NCBI RefSeq assembly: GCF_046630445.1
Contig: NC_092340.1
Location: 37,459,501 to 37,523,500 of the forward strand
Length of the DNA: 64,000 nt
Direction: 5' to 3'
DNA from: Rutidosis leptorrhynchoides
Taxonomy: Eukaryota; Streptophyta; Magnoliopsida; Asterales; Asteraceae
Positions 41,366 to 52,435 of this stretch are shown piece by piece. A program made the translations under genes and the position numbers. Each line of letters starts with the position of its first letter. The stretch's first letter is position 1. The notes below the pieces were generated by a model. The model was not told where the DNA came from and did no database searches. It was given only the letters and a program-made list of their open reading frames with translations.

Positions 41366-44332
41366 TTAGTTAGCTGTGGTGTCGAAATTGTGATTAACTT
41401 CATTGTCGACTTCCATCGGACTATCTATGTAGTGTTTAACTCTGTGACCATTAACTTTAAATTCAATCCCATTTGAATTTATTAATTCTATCGTTCCGTA
41501 TGGGAAAACTCTTTTGACTATGAATGGTCCAGACCATCTTGATTTCAATTTTCCAGGAAATAGCTTGAATCGTGAATTGAAAAGAAGAACTCTGTCTCCT
41601 TCTTTAAATTCTTTTGAACTTCTGATTCTTTTATCATGCCATTTCTTCGTTCTTTCTTTATAGATTAACGAATTTTCGTATGCTTCATGTCTTAATTCTT
41701 CTAATTCATTTAGTTGACTTAATCGTAGACGTCCGGCTTCATGTAAATCAAGATTACATGTCTTCAAAGCCCAAAACGCTTTGTGTTCAATTTCTACTGG
41801 AAGATGACATGCTTTTCCATAAACAAGTCTAAAAGGTGTGGTTCCAATTGGAGTTTTGTAGGCTGTTCTAAAAGCCCAGAGTGCATCCTCCAATTTAATG
41901 GACCATTCCTTCGGATTTGATCCTACGGTTTTCTCTAGAATACGTTTTAAAGCTCGGTTGGTATTTTCAACTTGTCCACTTGTTTGTGGATGATATGCGG
42001 TGGAGATTTTATGAGTTACTCCATATCTTTTAAGAACTTTCTCAAGTTGATTATTACAGAAATGAGTACCCCGATCACTTATTAAAGCTTTCGGTGTTCC
42101 AAACCTTGCAAAAAGACATTTTAAAAAGTTGACTACAACTCATGCATCGTTAGTTGGGAGAGCTTGTGCTTCCGCCCATTTAGATACATAATCAATGGCT
42201 ACGAGTATATATAGATTATTATGAGATTTTGGAAATGGACCCATAAAGTCAATACCCCAAATGTCAAATACTTCACATACTTGGATGACATTTTGTGGCA
42301 TTTCATCACGTTGACTTATTTTTCCTGCCCTTTGACAAGCATCACAGGATTTGCAAAGAAGGTGTGCGTCTTTGTAAATTGTAGGCCAATAGAATCCAGC
42401 ATCATAAACTTTTCTTGCTGTTAGTTGAGGCCCATAATGCCCTCCTGTTGGTCCTGTGTGACAATGGTTTAATATTTTACTAGCTTCATCTCCAAATACA
42501 CATCGGCGTATTATTCCATCGGGACAACTTTTAAACAGATGTGGATCTTCTCAGAAATAGTGTTTTATATCACTGAAGAATTTCTTTCGTCTTTGGTACG
42601 ATAATCCTTTTTCAAGGAATCCACATACTAAATAATTTGCATAGTCTGCAAACCATGGGATTTCTTTATAATCTATCTTCAATAGATATTCATCAGGAAA
42701 GTTGTCTTGTATGGCTGATTCATTTAGAACTTCTAATTCGGGATTTTTAAGACGAGAAAGATGATCAGCGGCGAGATTTTCTGCTCCTCTTTTATCTCGG
42801 ATTTCAATATAAAACTCTTGTAAGAGTAAGATCCAACGGATTAATCTTGGTTTAGCATCTTGTTTTGAAAATAGGTATCTAAGAGCAGAATGGTCGGTAT
42901 AGACCACCGTTTTTGCTAGAACGAGATATGATCGAAATTTGTCAAAAGCAAAGACAATAGCAAGGACTTCTTTTTCAGTAGTTGTATAGTTTGTTTGTGC
43001 TCCTTGTAACGTCTTACTAGCATAATATATAGGTTGAAATCGTTTTTCAATCCTTTGTCCTAAAACGGCTCCCATTGCAAAATCACTTGCATCGCACATT
43101 AGTTCAAATGGTAGATTCCAATTTGGTGTTATCATGATCGGCGCATTAGTGAGTTCCTCTTTAAGAATATTAAAAGATTTGATACACTCATCTGAAAAGA
43201 TGAATGGCGCATCCTTTTCTAGGAGTTTATTCATAGGAGTGGCAATTTTAGAAAAATCTTTTATGAAACGTTGGTAAAAACCGGCATGCCCTAGAAAACT
43301 CCTAACTCCTCTAACATTGGTGGGATGTGGAAGTTTAGCAATTACATCTACTTTAGCTCTATCCACTTCAATTCCTTCTTTTGAAATTTTATGACCAAGA
43401 ACGATGCCTTCTTTAACCATGAAATGGCATTTCTCCCAATTAAGAACTAGATTTGATTGTTCGCATCTAATTAGCATTCATTTCAGATTAACTAGACATG
43501 ATTCTAATGTATCACCGAAGTCTGAAAAGTCATCCATGAAAACTTCCATGCATTCTTCTATCATGTCGTGAAAAATCGCCATCATACACCTTTGAAAGGT
43601 TGCAGGGGCGTTGCAAAGTCCAAATGGCATGCATTTGTAAGCAAAAGTACCATAAGGACACGTGAATGTGGTTTTCTCTTGATCTTCGGGTGCTATTGGA
43701 ATTTGAAAATATCCGGAAAATCCATCTAGAAAACAATAGTAACTATTTTCGGCTAATCTTTCCAACATTTGATCTATGAAAGGTAAGGGAAAGTGATCTT
43801 TTCTGGTGGCGTCATTTAATTTTCTATAATCAATACACACACGCCATCCTGTTACAGTTCTAGTAGGAATAAGCTCATTTTTCTCATTTGTAATGACAGT
43901 CATGCCACCCTTCTTAGGCACGCATTGAACTGGGCTTACCCATGGACTATCAGAGATTGGATAAATTAGACCTGCGTCTAGCAGTTTAATAATCTCTTTC
44001 TTAACTACATCTTGCATATTAGGATTTAGTCTTCGTTGGCGTTGCACATACGTTTTATGACCTTCTTCCATAAGGATTTTATGTGTGCAATACGAAGGAC
44101 TTATTCCTTTAATATCATGAATCTTCCATGCAATGGCTGGTTTATGAGCTTTCAACACAGAAATGAGTTGTGATTTCTCATTTTCAGTAAGAGAAGACGA
44201 TATTATTACAGTTAATTCAGATTCACCATGTAAATAAGCGTATTCCAAATGGTTTGGAAGTGGCTTTAACTCGAATTTCGGAGGTTCTTCTATCGATGAT
44301 TTGTATCGATATCTGTCTTCTTCTTTTAGCAT
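41366..44332 (-). pseudogene. pol: Athila pol: reverse transcriptase, RNase H, integrase (three nonsense codons)
   Basis: One frame of 989 codons, interrupted by TGA at 43478-43480, 42551-42553 and 42140-42142. Up to the first stop: reverse transcriptase with WRVCIDYRKLNDATRKDHFP, FLDGFSGYFQIPI and the catalytic FMDD box (residues 265-268; Athila-type FMDD in place of YxDD). Next: thumb/connection and RNase H with [17 protein letters not shown] and [11 protein letters not shown]. Last: integrase with an HHCC finger, catalytic Asp in WGIDFMGPF and LISDRG, Glu in GQVEN, then a C-terminal region with [14 protein letters not shown]. All three stops look like C-to-T type transitions from Arg or Trp codons. 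The ATG overlaps the gag stop. It would not make full-length enzyme as read. Confidence 0.93.
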
Positions 44333-46941
44333 TTGAATTTTTCTGTTGTTGGTTCATATCCATTAGCTATAAATGTGGCTAACATTTCAGCTTCATCAAT
44401 TGGTTCATTACCTTCTCCTAAAGAACATTCTCCTGTTCCTTGTAATTCTGGAAATTCTTCTAATAATTCTGCATGTGCATCTATAGTTTGAATATAATAA
44501 CATGTATCATCTGCAGATTGTGGTTGTTGCATTGCTCTATCAACTGAAAAGGTAACACTCTCATCCTCTATACTTAGGGTCAATTTCTTACCGAACACGT
44601 CTATCATTGCTTTAGCCGTGTTTAAGAATGGTCTTCCTAATATGAGAGGAACTTGAGAATCTTCTTCCATGTCCAAAACAACAAAATCTACTGGAAATAC
44701 TAAAGTACCAACTTTAACTAGCATGTTCTCCATTATCCCTCTAGGATATTTTATTGATCTATCGGCTAGTTGTATGCTTATTCTGGTTGGTTTCAATTCT
44801 CCAAGGTCTAGTTTAGTGTATAGTGAATACGGCATTAAATTTATACTAGCACCTAAGTCTGCCAATGCTTCTATTGAACTAAGACTACCCAGAAAATATG
44901 GAATTGTGAAACTTCCTGGATCAGATAATTTTTCTGGTATCTTATTCAACAGCACTGCTGAACAATTAGCATTCATAGTAACAGCCGAGAGTTCTTCCAT
45001 TTTCTTTCTATTTGAGATTAGATCTTTCAAGAATTTAGCACATCTAGGCATTCCTGAAATCACATCAATGAAAGGAAGATTTACATTTATCTGTTTAAAC
45101 ATATCCAAGAATTTGGATTGCTCGGCTTCAAGTTTCGCTTTCTTCATTTTACTCGGGTAAGGAAGTGGTGGTTGGTATGGTTTAACATAAGGTTTATCCT
45201 TAACTGTGTTATCTTCATTAACCTTTTCAACTACCGGTTCTTTTTCCTTATCTTGATCAGGTTGTGGTTCTTGTGGAGTAGGAATAGTTTCTTCAGAAGT
45301 TACAGGTATTTCAGGTGGTTTAAGTGTTGTACCACTTCTTGTGGTAATAGCTTTAGCTGTTTCATTCCGGGGGTTAGCATTTGTATCACTTATTAACCTT
45401 GCTAGGTTACTTACTTCTTGTTCCAGATTTTGAATAGAAGCTTGTTGATTTCTAAATGCTTGAGCATTTTGTTCATTGGTTTGTTTCTGAGAGGTGAAAA
45501 ACTGCGTTTGAGTTTCAACTAGCTTCGTCATCATATCTTCTAAATTCGGCTTTTTATCATCGGTTTGTTGTGGTGGTTTGTTTTGAAAATTAGGTCTTTG
45601 CAGGTTGTAAGTATTATTAGATACTTGTTGATTGCTAGGACCTTGTTGGTTGTTGTATGGAATATTTCGGTTATAATTCTGGTTTTGATTGTAAATAGGT
45701 CTTGGCGGTTGATAATTATTCTGATAATTATTTCCAGGCCTTTGGTTTATGTATGAAATATTCTCTCTTTGTTCCATTGTTAATTCAATACTGAGACAAT
45801 CTTTTGTCAAATGTGGTCCTCCACACTGCTCACAACTAATTCGTATTGAGTGAATATCTTTAGTCATCTTTTCCATTCGTCTCTCGACAGCATCTATCTT
45901 TGCGGAAATGGAATCTAAGTCATGGCTAGAATCGGCTCTAGCTTCTTTAGATGATCTAACGATATCTTTTTCTTGGTGCCACTCATGTGAGTGGGAAGCA
46001 GTGTTATCAATAATTTTGTAAGCATCAGTTTCGGTTTTCTTCATAATAGAACCACCAGCTGCTATATCTATGTCTTTCCTTGTAGTGATGTCGCATCCTT
46101 GGTAGAATATTTGTACTATTTGACAGGTGTCTAAACCATGTTGCGGACATCCTCTTAATAACTTTCCATATCTAGTCCATGCCTCATATAGAGTTTCATT
46201 CGGTTTCTGTGTGAACGTAACAATTTCTGCTTGAAGTCTTACGGCTTTAGATGCCGGAAAGAATTGTTTAAGAAATTTTTCAACTAAAACGTCCCATGTA
46301 TCAATCGCCCCTTCAGGTAACGATTCCAACCAATCTTTGGCTTCTCCCTTTAAAGTCCAGGGAAATAACATGAGATATATCTGTTCATCCTCTACTTCTC
46401 GGATTTTAAATAGTGTGCAGATCCTATTAAAGGTACGTAGATGTTCATTTGGATCTTCCTTCGGCGCACCACTAAATTGGCATTGATTAGTCACCATGTG
46501 TAGAATTTGTCCTTTGATTTCATAATCTGGCGCATTAATGTCTGGATGAGTTATTGCGTGACCTTGGCCAGTGCGTTTAGCTCTCATTCGGTCTTCCATA
46601 CTTAAAGGTTCCAGATTCTCCATAATTGAATTTGTTGAATCGGAATCACTAGAGGATTCTGATTTAATGGTTCGTTCCTCAACAATATCTGTTTGAATGA
46701 TTGGTGGTTCCGGAGGAAAGTTTAGTGGTTCAGGATCTACGAATCGTTCCTGAATATTCTCCGGATTCTCAATTGTGAGGTCGGGTTCAAAAAATGGATT
46801 ATCGGAAATTTGAACTGAAGTACTTGGTCGACTGGATGACGTTTCTAAAGAAAAATCAACGGCGGTTATATTTGCTAAATGTCTTGATCTAGTTACAGGT
46901 GGTGAACGTACAAAAGGTGGTGAACGTCTTGCTCGGTGCAT
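44326..46941 (-). CDS. gag: Athila gag polyprotein with aspartic protease (871 aa)
   Basis: Intact open frame. Residues about 140-300 form the retrotransposon gag (capsid-like) domain, with FPWTLKGEAKDWLESLPEG, DVLVEKFLKQFFPASK and ETLYEAWTRYGKLLRGCP. A zinc knuckle CEQCGGPHLTKDC is at residues 370-382, then an Asn/Gln-rich stretch. The retropepsin follows, with active-site DLGAS (695-699; Leu replaces the usual Ser/Thr, which is normal in Athila) and the flap-end motif ILGRPF near 767. The frame stops at 44326, where the pol ATG overlaps (ATGCTAA). In relatives gag and pol form one frame, so a single-base loss near 44335 is likely. Confidence 0.93.
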   Translation of the reverse strand: MHRARRSPPFVRSPPVTRSRHLANITAVDFSLETSSSRPSTSVQISDNPFFEPDLTIENPENIQERFVDPEPLNFPPEPPIIQTDIVEERTIKSESSSDSDSTNSIMENLEPLSMEDRMRAKRTGQGHAITHPDINAPDYEIKGQILHMVTNQCQFSGAPKEDPNEHLRTFNRICTLFKIREVEDEQIYLMLFPWTLKGEAKDWLESLPEGAIDTWDVLVEKFLKQFFPASKAVRLQAEIVTFTQKPNETLYEAWTRYGKLLRGCPQHGLDTCQIVQIFYQGCDITTRKDIDIAAGGSIMKKTETDAYKIIDNTASHSHEWHQEKDIVRSSKEARADSSHDLDSISAKIDAVERRMEKMTKDIHSIRISCEQCGGPHLTKDCLSIELTMEQRENISYINQRPGNNYQNNYQPPRPIYNQNQNYNRNIPYNNQQGPSNQQVSNNTYNLQRPNFQNKPPQQTDDKKPNLEDMMTKLVETQTQFFTSQKQTNEQNAQAFRNQQASIQNLEQEVSNLARLISDTNANPRNETAKAITTRSGTTLKPPEIPVTSEETIPTPQEPQPDQDKEKEPVVEKVNEDNTVKDKPYVKPYQPPLPYPSKMKKAKLEAEQSKFLDMFKQINVNLPFIDVISGMPRCAKFLKDLISNRKKMEELSAVTMNANCSAVLLNKIPEKLSDPGSFTIPYFLGSLSSIEALADLGASINLMPYSLYTKLDLGELKPTRISIQLADRSIKYPRGIMENMLVKVGTLVFPVDFVVLDMEEDSQVPLILGRPFLNTAKAMIDVFGKKLTLSIEDESVTFSVDRAMQQPQSADDTCYYIQTIDAHAELLEEFPELQGTGECSLGEGNEPIDEAEMLATFIANGYEPTTEKFKC

Positions 46942-48317
46942 TCACTGAATATCCTATTAGTTTTTAAAAGGAAAGAAAAATTATAATAAGTTATCCAATT
47001 AATAGACTTTTCTGATTTTGCCCACATTTCGAATAGCCAAAAGATGCAGCAGAGGGGCAGGATTCGTTTGGTCTCAATATAATTGAGGACTGTTTGGCTC
47101 CAATAACCCGGTCCACGTACAAATCCAACTATTACTACGAACCAGAAAATTTTGATGTCTATCAATTTAACCACTTAAAATAAATTTTCGTAATTTTAAG
47201 AAAATTAGATAAGAAGTAGAATAAAAATCTATGTCCTAAAACTAGAATAGCGAGAAATAAGAAAGAAAAAGAGTTCGTCGGAAAAGATCGAAAAAGAAAA
47301 ATGGTTGAAAAATAAAAGGTGACGGAAAAATAAAAGAAACTTATAAAACTTAAAAATACTTGACTAACCTAACCTTATTACTACAACTAACTTAAAATTA
47401 TAATCGCAAATTGAAATTACTAATTGGAATGATAATTGATACATAAGTAAAAGTCGTCTAAAAATATTAAAGCTTACAAGAAAAACTAAATCCCAAATGG
47501 AAATAACTTAAAAAGAAACTAAAACTTAAAAAGACGTCGCAAAATTCTAAAGCACTTAAATCTTAGTCTAAAGAAAAAGCACTTAAGGGATTTTACGGCA
47601 AATCCTAAAAATCTAGAAATAAATATGGCAAAAACTATGACTTAAAACTAAATACGAGCGAAAAATACTAAAATTACGCTAAAAGAGTACAAAATATAAA
47701 AATATACTAAAAATTGTAAAAAGTATAATTTTTATAAAAATATTATTTTTATATTATTTATTTTATAAAAATATTAATTTTAAAATTTAATTAAACTAAA
47801 TAAACTAAATATATAAATTAAATAATAAAACTAAACTTAATTAATATTAAATATAAAACTAAATAGGGTTTTATAATTATAATAATAAATAATACCCGTA
47901 ATTAATGCTGATTCAGGGCTACAGTTGGCGTGTCAGCAGGACTCATGCGATCGCATGAGTCCTCAGTTGCCCAGCCATGCGATCGCATGGGCTAGGGTTT
48001 CAGGCCAAGAGCTGGGCTGCTACAGTGTTCGGGCCGAAATAATTTTTTTTTTTTTTTCTGTTTTTGCTGTAAAATATAAAATATATTTATTAATTAAATA
48101 AAACTTATATTTTTATAAACTAAAAAAAATAGAAATAAAGAAACTTTATAAAACTTAAATATTTACCAAACTCTAAAAAAAATATTTATATTTTTGTTTT
48201 TCTTTTTATATTTTCGAATATTTAAAACGTATTTTTATAAAAATGAATTTTAATAAAAGTAAACTAAAAATTCTTTTTTTTTTATTAGCGTTGCGCTTCC
48301 GCCTTTTAAGCTAGATT
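46942..48317 (-). other. Athila 5' leader between primer site and gag
   Basis: About 1.4 kb of A-rich non-coding DNA. A possible 3' splice site (GATATTCAG, 46945-46953) lies just before the gag ATG, so the leader may contain an intron. It contains the palindrome pair at 47944-47989. Confidence 0.55.
47944..47989. promoter_or_regulatory. CATGCGATCGCATG palindrome pair, 32-bp spacing (gag leader)
   Basis: Copies at 47944-47957 and 47976-47989. The first extends symmetrically to a perfect 24-bp palindrome (47939-47962), with arms GGACT/AGTCC outside the core. The pair lies about 1.0 kb upstream of gag. Confidence 0.85.
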
Positions 48318-48337
48318 GTTCCCCGGTAGCGGCGCCA
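48318..48337 (-). other. Athila primer binding site (tRNA-Asp type)
   Basis: The plus strand GTTCCCCGGTAGCGGCGCCA resembles the 3' end of plant tRNA-Asp, with two differences from the form I remember. The minus-strand primer site therefore begins TGGCGCCGCTACCGGGG, eight bases from the LTR end at 48346. This is the usual Athila arrangement. Confidence 0.8.
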
Positions 48338-48345
48338 AAAATACT

Positions 48346-50333
48346 TGATGTGGTAGCGGAGTGGTATAAAATAGTTACTAATTTTTGCAGGAAATACTAT
48401 TAAATACGATACAATTTTACACAAGATATTTATTTATTTATAGAATGGATATACTTAAACCTTGCTACAACACTTATAGGCAGTGTACCTAATCGTAAAG
48501 TAGTGTAGTTTTTAGTAAGTCCGGTTCGTTCCACAGGGAAATCTTTAAACAAAGCTTAACGCTATATTAGTTTACTTTTATAAAAATACAAATATATATA
48601 TATAAGTAATATTATTATTATAAAAGGGGATTTTTACCGTTTAATGACCGGTTTGTCGCTTTTAAAACTTTAGTCGCAGTTAAAACCAAATGTAAAATAT
48701 TAAAAATAAATACAAGACTTAAATTAAAGCATAAAGTAAATAACGATAATGAAATTGCGAATAATAAAAGTGCGATAAAATAAACTTGCGATAATTAAAA
48801 AGTACGATAATTAAAAGTGCAATTAAATAAAATAACAATAAAAATGCGATAATTAGAAGTGCAATTAAATATAAAATAAAGGAAATTAAATATGAAATAA
48901 AAGAATTATGCTTATTTAAACTTCCGTAATCATGATGTTTGACGTGTTGATTTTAGTTTTATGCCCATGGGTTAATTGTCCTTTGTCCTGGATTATTTAA
49001 TATGTCCGTCTGGTTTTTGTCCATAACAGTCCATCAGTCATAAATATAAAGTGCGAGTGTCCTCGTCAAATTATCCTTATACCCGAAGTTAAATATTCCA
49101 ACTAATTGGGGACTTAAACTGTAACAAGATTTTAATACTTTGTTTAATAATTACACCAGGATGTCGACTGAGTGTAACCCAAGGTTTTAATATTTTGTTA
49201 TCAATTATACCAAGTGTCCTTGTACATAATTTCACCCCTGTTTTAATTATTCTTGTGGCTATTAATCCATTCCCGTGTCCGGTTAAATGAACGATTATTC
49301 GTACATATAAATACCCCGCCCATCGTGTCCGATTGAGTGTATATGGTAATTTATAGGGACGCCCAATTGTAAATCTTTATATTAACATTAACAAACTATC
49401 ATTTAGTTAAACAAATATAAAGCCCATTAATAGCTCATAGTCTAATTTCCACAAGTGTTGTTCTTTTGTCCAAACCCCAATTATGGTACAAAGCCCAATT
49501 ACCCAATTTTAGTAATTAGCCCAACATCATGATTACTTCGTTTTAAATAAGCATAATAATAACTTAGCTACGAGACATTAATGTAAAAAGGTTGAACATA
49601 ACTTACAATGATTAAAAATAGCGTAGCGTTACACGGACAGAATTTCGACTTACACCCTTACAACATTTGCTAACATACCCTTATTATTAGAATTATAATT
49701 AAAATTAAAATTAAAATATAAATTATAAATATAAATATATCGTATGAATGGAGAGAAAGAAAGATAGATTGATTTGTGGTGCACCAAAGCTCGATTTTTA
49801 TAGGCATGTGGGCTGGAACTGGGGCTCATGCGATCGCATGGATTTATGCCTTCCAGGCCATGCGATCGCATGGCCAGCTGGGGAGGCTCATTTTTGGTTG
49901 TTTGCCGACGGTTTTATAAATAATATAATATATTAAATAATTATAAGAATTATTTAAATATTATATTATATTTATGTGCATAGTTGACTTGTAATTTTTA
50001 GTCCGTTGCGTCGAGCGTTGAGAGTTGACTCTGGTCCCTGTTTCGGATTTTCGAACGTCCTTGCGTATAATTTAATATCTTGTACTTTGCGTTTTGAATC
50101 TTGTACTCTTGTAATTTCGAGACGTTTCTTATCAATAATTGGAACCTCTTTGATTGTATTTTGTACTTTTGAGCTTTTTGGTCGTTTGCGTCTTCAATTC
50201 GTCGAATCTGTCTTTTGTCTTCACCTTTTATTATTTAAACGAATATCACTTGTAAATAGAACAATTGCAACTAAAAGCTTGTCTTTCTTGAGGAATAATG
50301 CTATGAAATATATGTTCGTTTTTAGCATTATCA
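48346..50333 (-). repeat. Athila 5' LTR (right copy)
   Basis: Pairs with 33328-35332. It contains the palindrome pair at 49827-49840 and 49859-49872 and a TATA box at 49795-49802. The primer site at its left edge marks it as the 5' LTR. Confidence 0.93.
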
Positions 50334-50813
50334 ATATAGCATGTACATTGCAGGTGGGTATAGGATTCGGGCCCATTTGTACCATGCAGCATTTAAATTT
50401 TGTGGTCTATCAAAATGATGAATTTTATTGTTTTATGATAAACCTATGAACTCACCAACCTTTTGGTTGACACTTTAAAGCATGTTTATTCTCAGGTTTG
50501 AAAGAAATCTTCCGCTGTGCATTAGCTCATTTTAAGGATTTTACTTGGAGTCATTCATTACATATTCCAAAAGACGTTGCATTCGAGTCGTTGAAGTTCA
50601 TTAGAGATTATTATTAAGTAAATGACAGATTATGTCATTTATAGATTGGATATTATGAAATGGTATGCATACCTGTCAACTTTCGAAGAAATAAAAGATT
50701 GCCTTTTAAAAACGAATGCAATGTTTGTAAAAATGTATCATATAGAGGTCAATACCTCGCGATGTAATCAAATGTAATGTTCTTGTCCATATGGATTTGG
50801 TCGGGGCATCACA
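50334..50813 (+). repeat. LARD-2 3' LTR, right part
   Basis: It continues the LTR after the Athila insertion, matches 15132-15606 closely and ends GGGGCATCACA. It is followed by the TAACC duplication. The ORF running across the 50333 junction is a chance fusion of two LTRs. Confidence 0.9.
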
Positions 50814-50818
50814 TAACC

Positions 50819-51306
50819 TATATATTATCAAATCATAATAATAGACCACAAGATTTCATATTTCAATATACATCCTATACATAGAGATAAAAATCATTCA
50901 TATGGTGAACACCTGGTAACCGACATTAACAAGATGCATATAAGAATATCCCCTATCATTCCGGGAAATCCTTCGGACATGATAAAAACGAATTCGAAGT
51001 ACTAAAGCATCCGGTACTTTGGATGGGGTTCGTTAGGCCCAATAGATCTATCTTTAGGATTCGCGTCAATTAGTAAATCGGTTTACTAATTCTTAGGCTA
51101 CCAAGCAAAAGGGGCATATTCGGCTTCGATCATTCACCCATATAATGTAGTTTCATTTACTTGTGTCTATTCCGTAAAACATTTATAAAACTGCATGTAT
51201 TCTCATCCCAAAATATTAGATTTTAAAAGTGGGACTATAACTCACTTTCACAGATTTTTACTTCGTCGGGAGTAAGACTTGGCCACTGGTCGATTCACGA
51301 ACCTAT

Positions 51307-51392
<86 letters not shown>

Positions 51393-51992
51393 ATCAAAGT
51401 ATGTTCAAAATATATTTATAACATTTTTAATACATTTTGATGTTTTAAGTTTATTAAGTCAGCTGTCCTCGTTAGTAACCTACAACTAGTTGTCCATAGT
51501 TAGATGTATAGAAATAAATTGATATATATTATCTTGAATCAATCCACAACCCAGTGTATACACGTCTCAGGCTAGATCACAAATCAAAGTATATATATTT
51601 TTGGAATCAACCTCAACCCTGTATAGCTAACTCAAACATTACTGCATATAGAGTGTCTATGGTTGTTCCAAATAATATATATACATGGGTCGATATGATA
51701 TGTCAAAACATTTGCATACATGTCTATCGTATCCCAAGATTACATAATATATTAGAATACATGTATAATACAATATAAGTTAGCTAGGATATGATTTGTA
51801 TAGAATTGTTACAATAATTCCCGTAGCTACAACAATCACCGGTCAACTTGGGTGGTCAATTGTCTATATGAAACCTATTTCAATTAATCAAGTCTTAACA
51901 AGTTTGATTGCTTAACATGTTAGAAACACTTAATCATGTAAATAACAATTTCATTTAATATATATAAACATGAAAAAGTTCGGGTCACTACA
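50819..51992 (-). mobile_element. family-R solo LTR, copy B, right part
   Basis: It continues copy B to GGGTCACTACA and is followed by ACTTC. Compared with copy A, about 1.9 kb is missing: sequence like 3300 (GTAGCTA) joins directly to sequence like 5268 (ATCACCGGTCAACTTGGG) near 51835. A TA run occupies about 51310-51390. Confidence 0.8.
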
Positions 51993-51997
51993 ACTTC

Positions 51998-52432
51998 TAC
52001 TCTCACTTTTTTAACAACAAAATTGAGTTCCAAAAAAACACCAAACAAAGGCAAATCGAAACAACGTCCCGTAGTTCAAGATCCAAATGCGGTGGGTCGA
52101 GATATGATGCAAAATTTACTCGATAACTCGCAACAAACTACCGGGTTTTGTCGTAATGTTTTAATTTATAATTATTGTAATTTTTTTTAATTTTAATGAA
52201 ATGGTAGTTTTATGTTGTTTATTTAAAATTTATAATATAAATAATACGAGTAATAATTATTTGATAATATAAAAAATTAAAAAAGAAAATAAAAATATGG
52301 AAGAATGAGTGTCATTGTTGAGAGTGTTTAGTCCTGAGTTTAGTCCTGAGAAGGAAGTGAGATGGAAGTGCTGATGTGGCACTGAATAGTTGATTAGTCC
52401 TGAAGGAAATGCTGTAATGGTTGGGATCACTC
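51998..52432. mobile_element. PIF/Harbinger-like element, right part
   Basis: It continues from 10830. A short frame (52028-52192) encodes a basic stretch, KKTPNKGKSKQRPVVQDPNA, which may be a relic of the element's ORF1 rather than of the transposase. The element ends ...GGGATCACTC, followed by TAA at 52433-52435. Confidence 0.55.
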
Positions 52433-52435
52433 TAA

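Larger units (their letters stand above)
33328..50333 (-). mobile_element. Athila-type Ty3/gypsy retrotransposon, nearly complete
   Basis: A 17.0 kb minus-strand element. It has two LTRs of about 2.0 kb, a tRNA-Asp-type primer site, gag-protease, pol (RT, RNase H, integrase), a zinc-knuckle ORF, a spliced env-like/Athila-ORF1 gene and a polypurine tract. The target site is duplicated as ATATT (33323-33327) and ATATA (50334-50338), one base different. The empty site is preserved in the LARD-2 5' LTR at about 15130. Three nonsense codons in pol and a gag/pol frame change make it defective as read, although the LTRs are still very similar. Confidence 0.93.

Noticed and set aside
44669..45396. 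Plus-strand ORFs of 163 and 92 codons
   Set aside because: They are antisense shadows of the intact gag frame.
33328..50333. Endogenous pararetrovirus (caulimovirus-like) as an alternative
   Set aside because: LTRs, a tRNA-Asp-type primer site and an integrase domain are present and there is no movement-protein-like ORF, so it is an LTR retrotransposon.
50006..50449. 147-aa ORF across 50333
   Set aside because: It is a chance fusion over the junction between the Athila LTR and the LARD-2 LTR.
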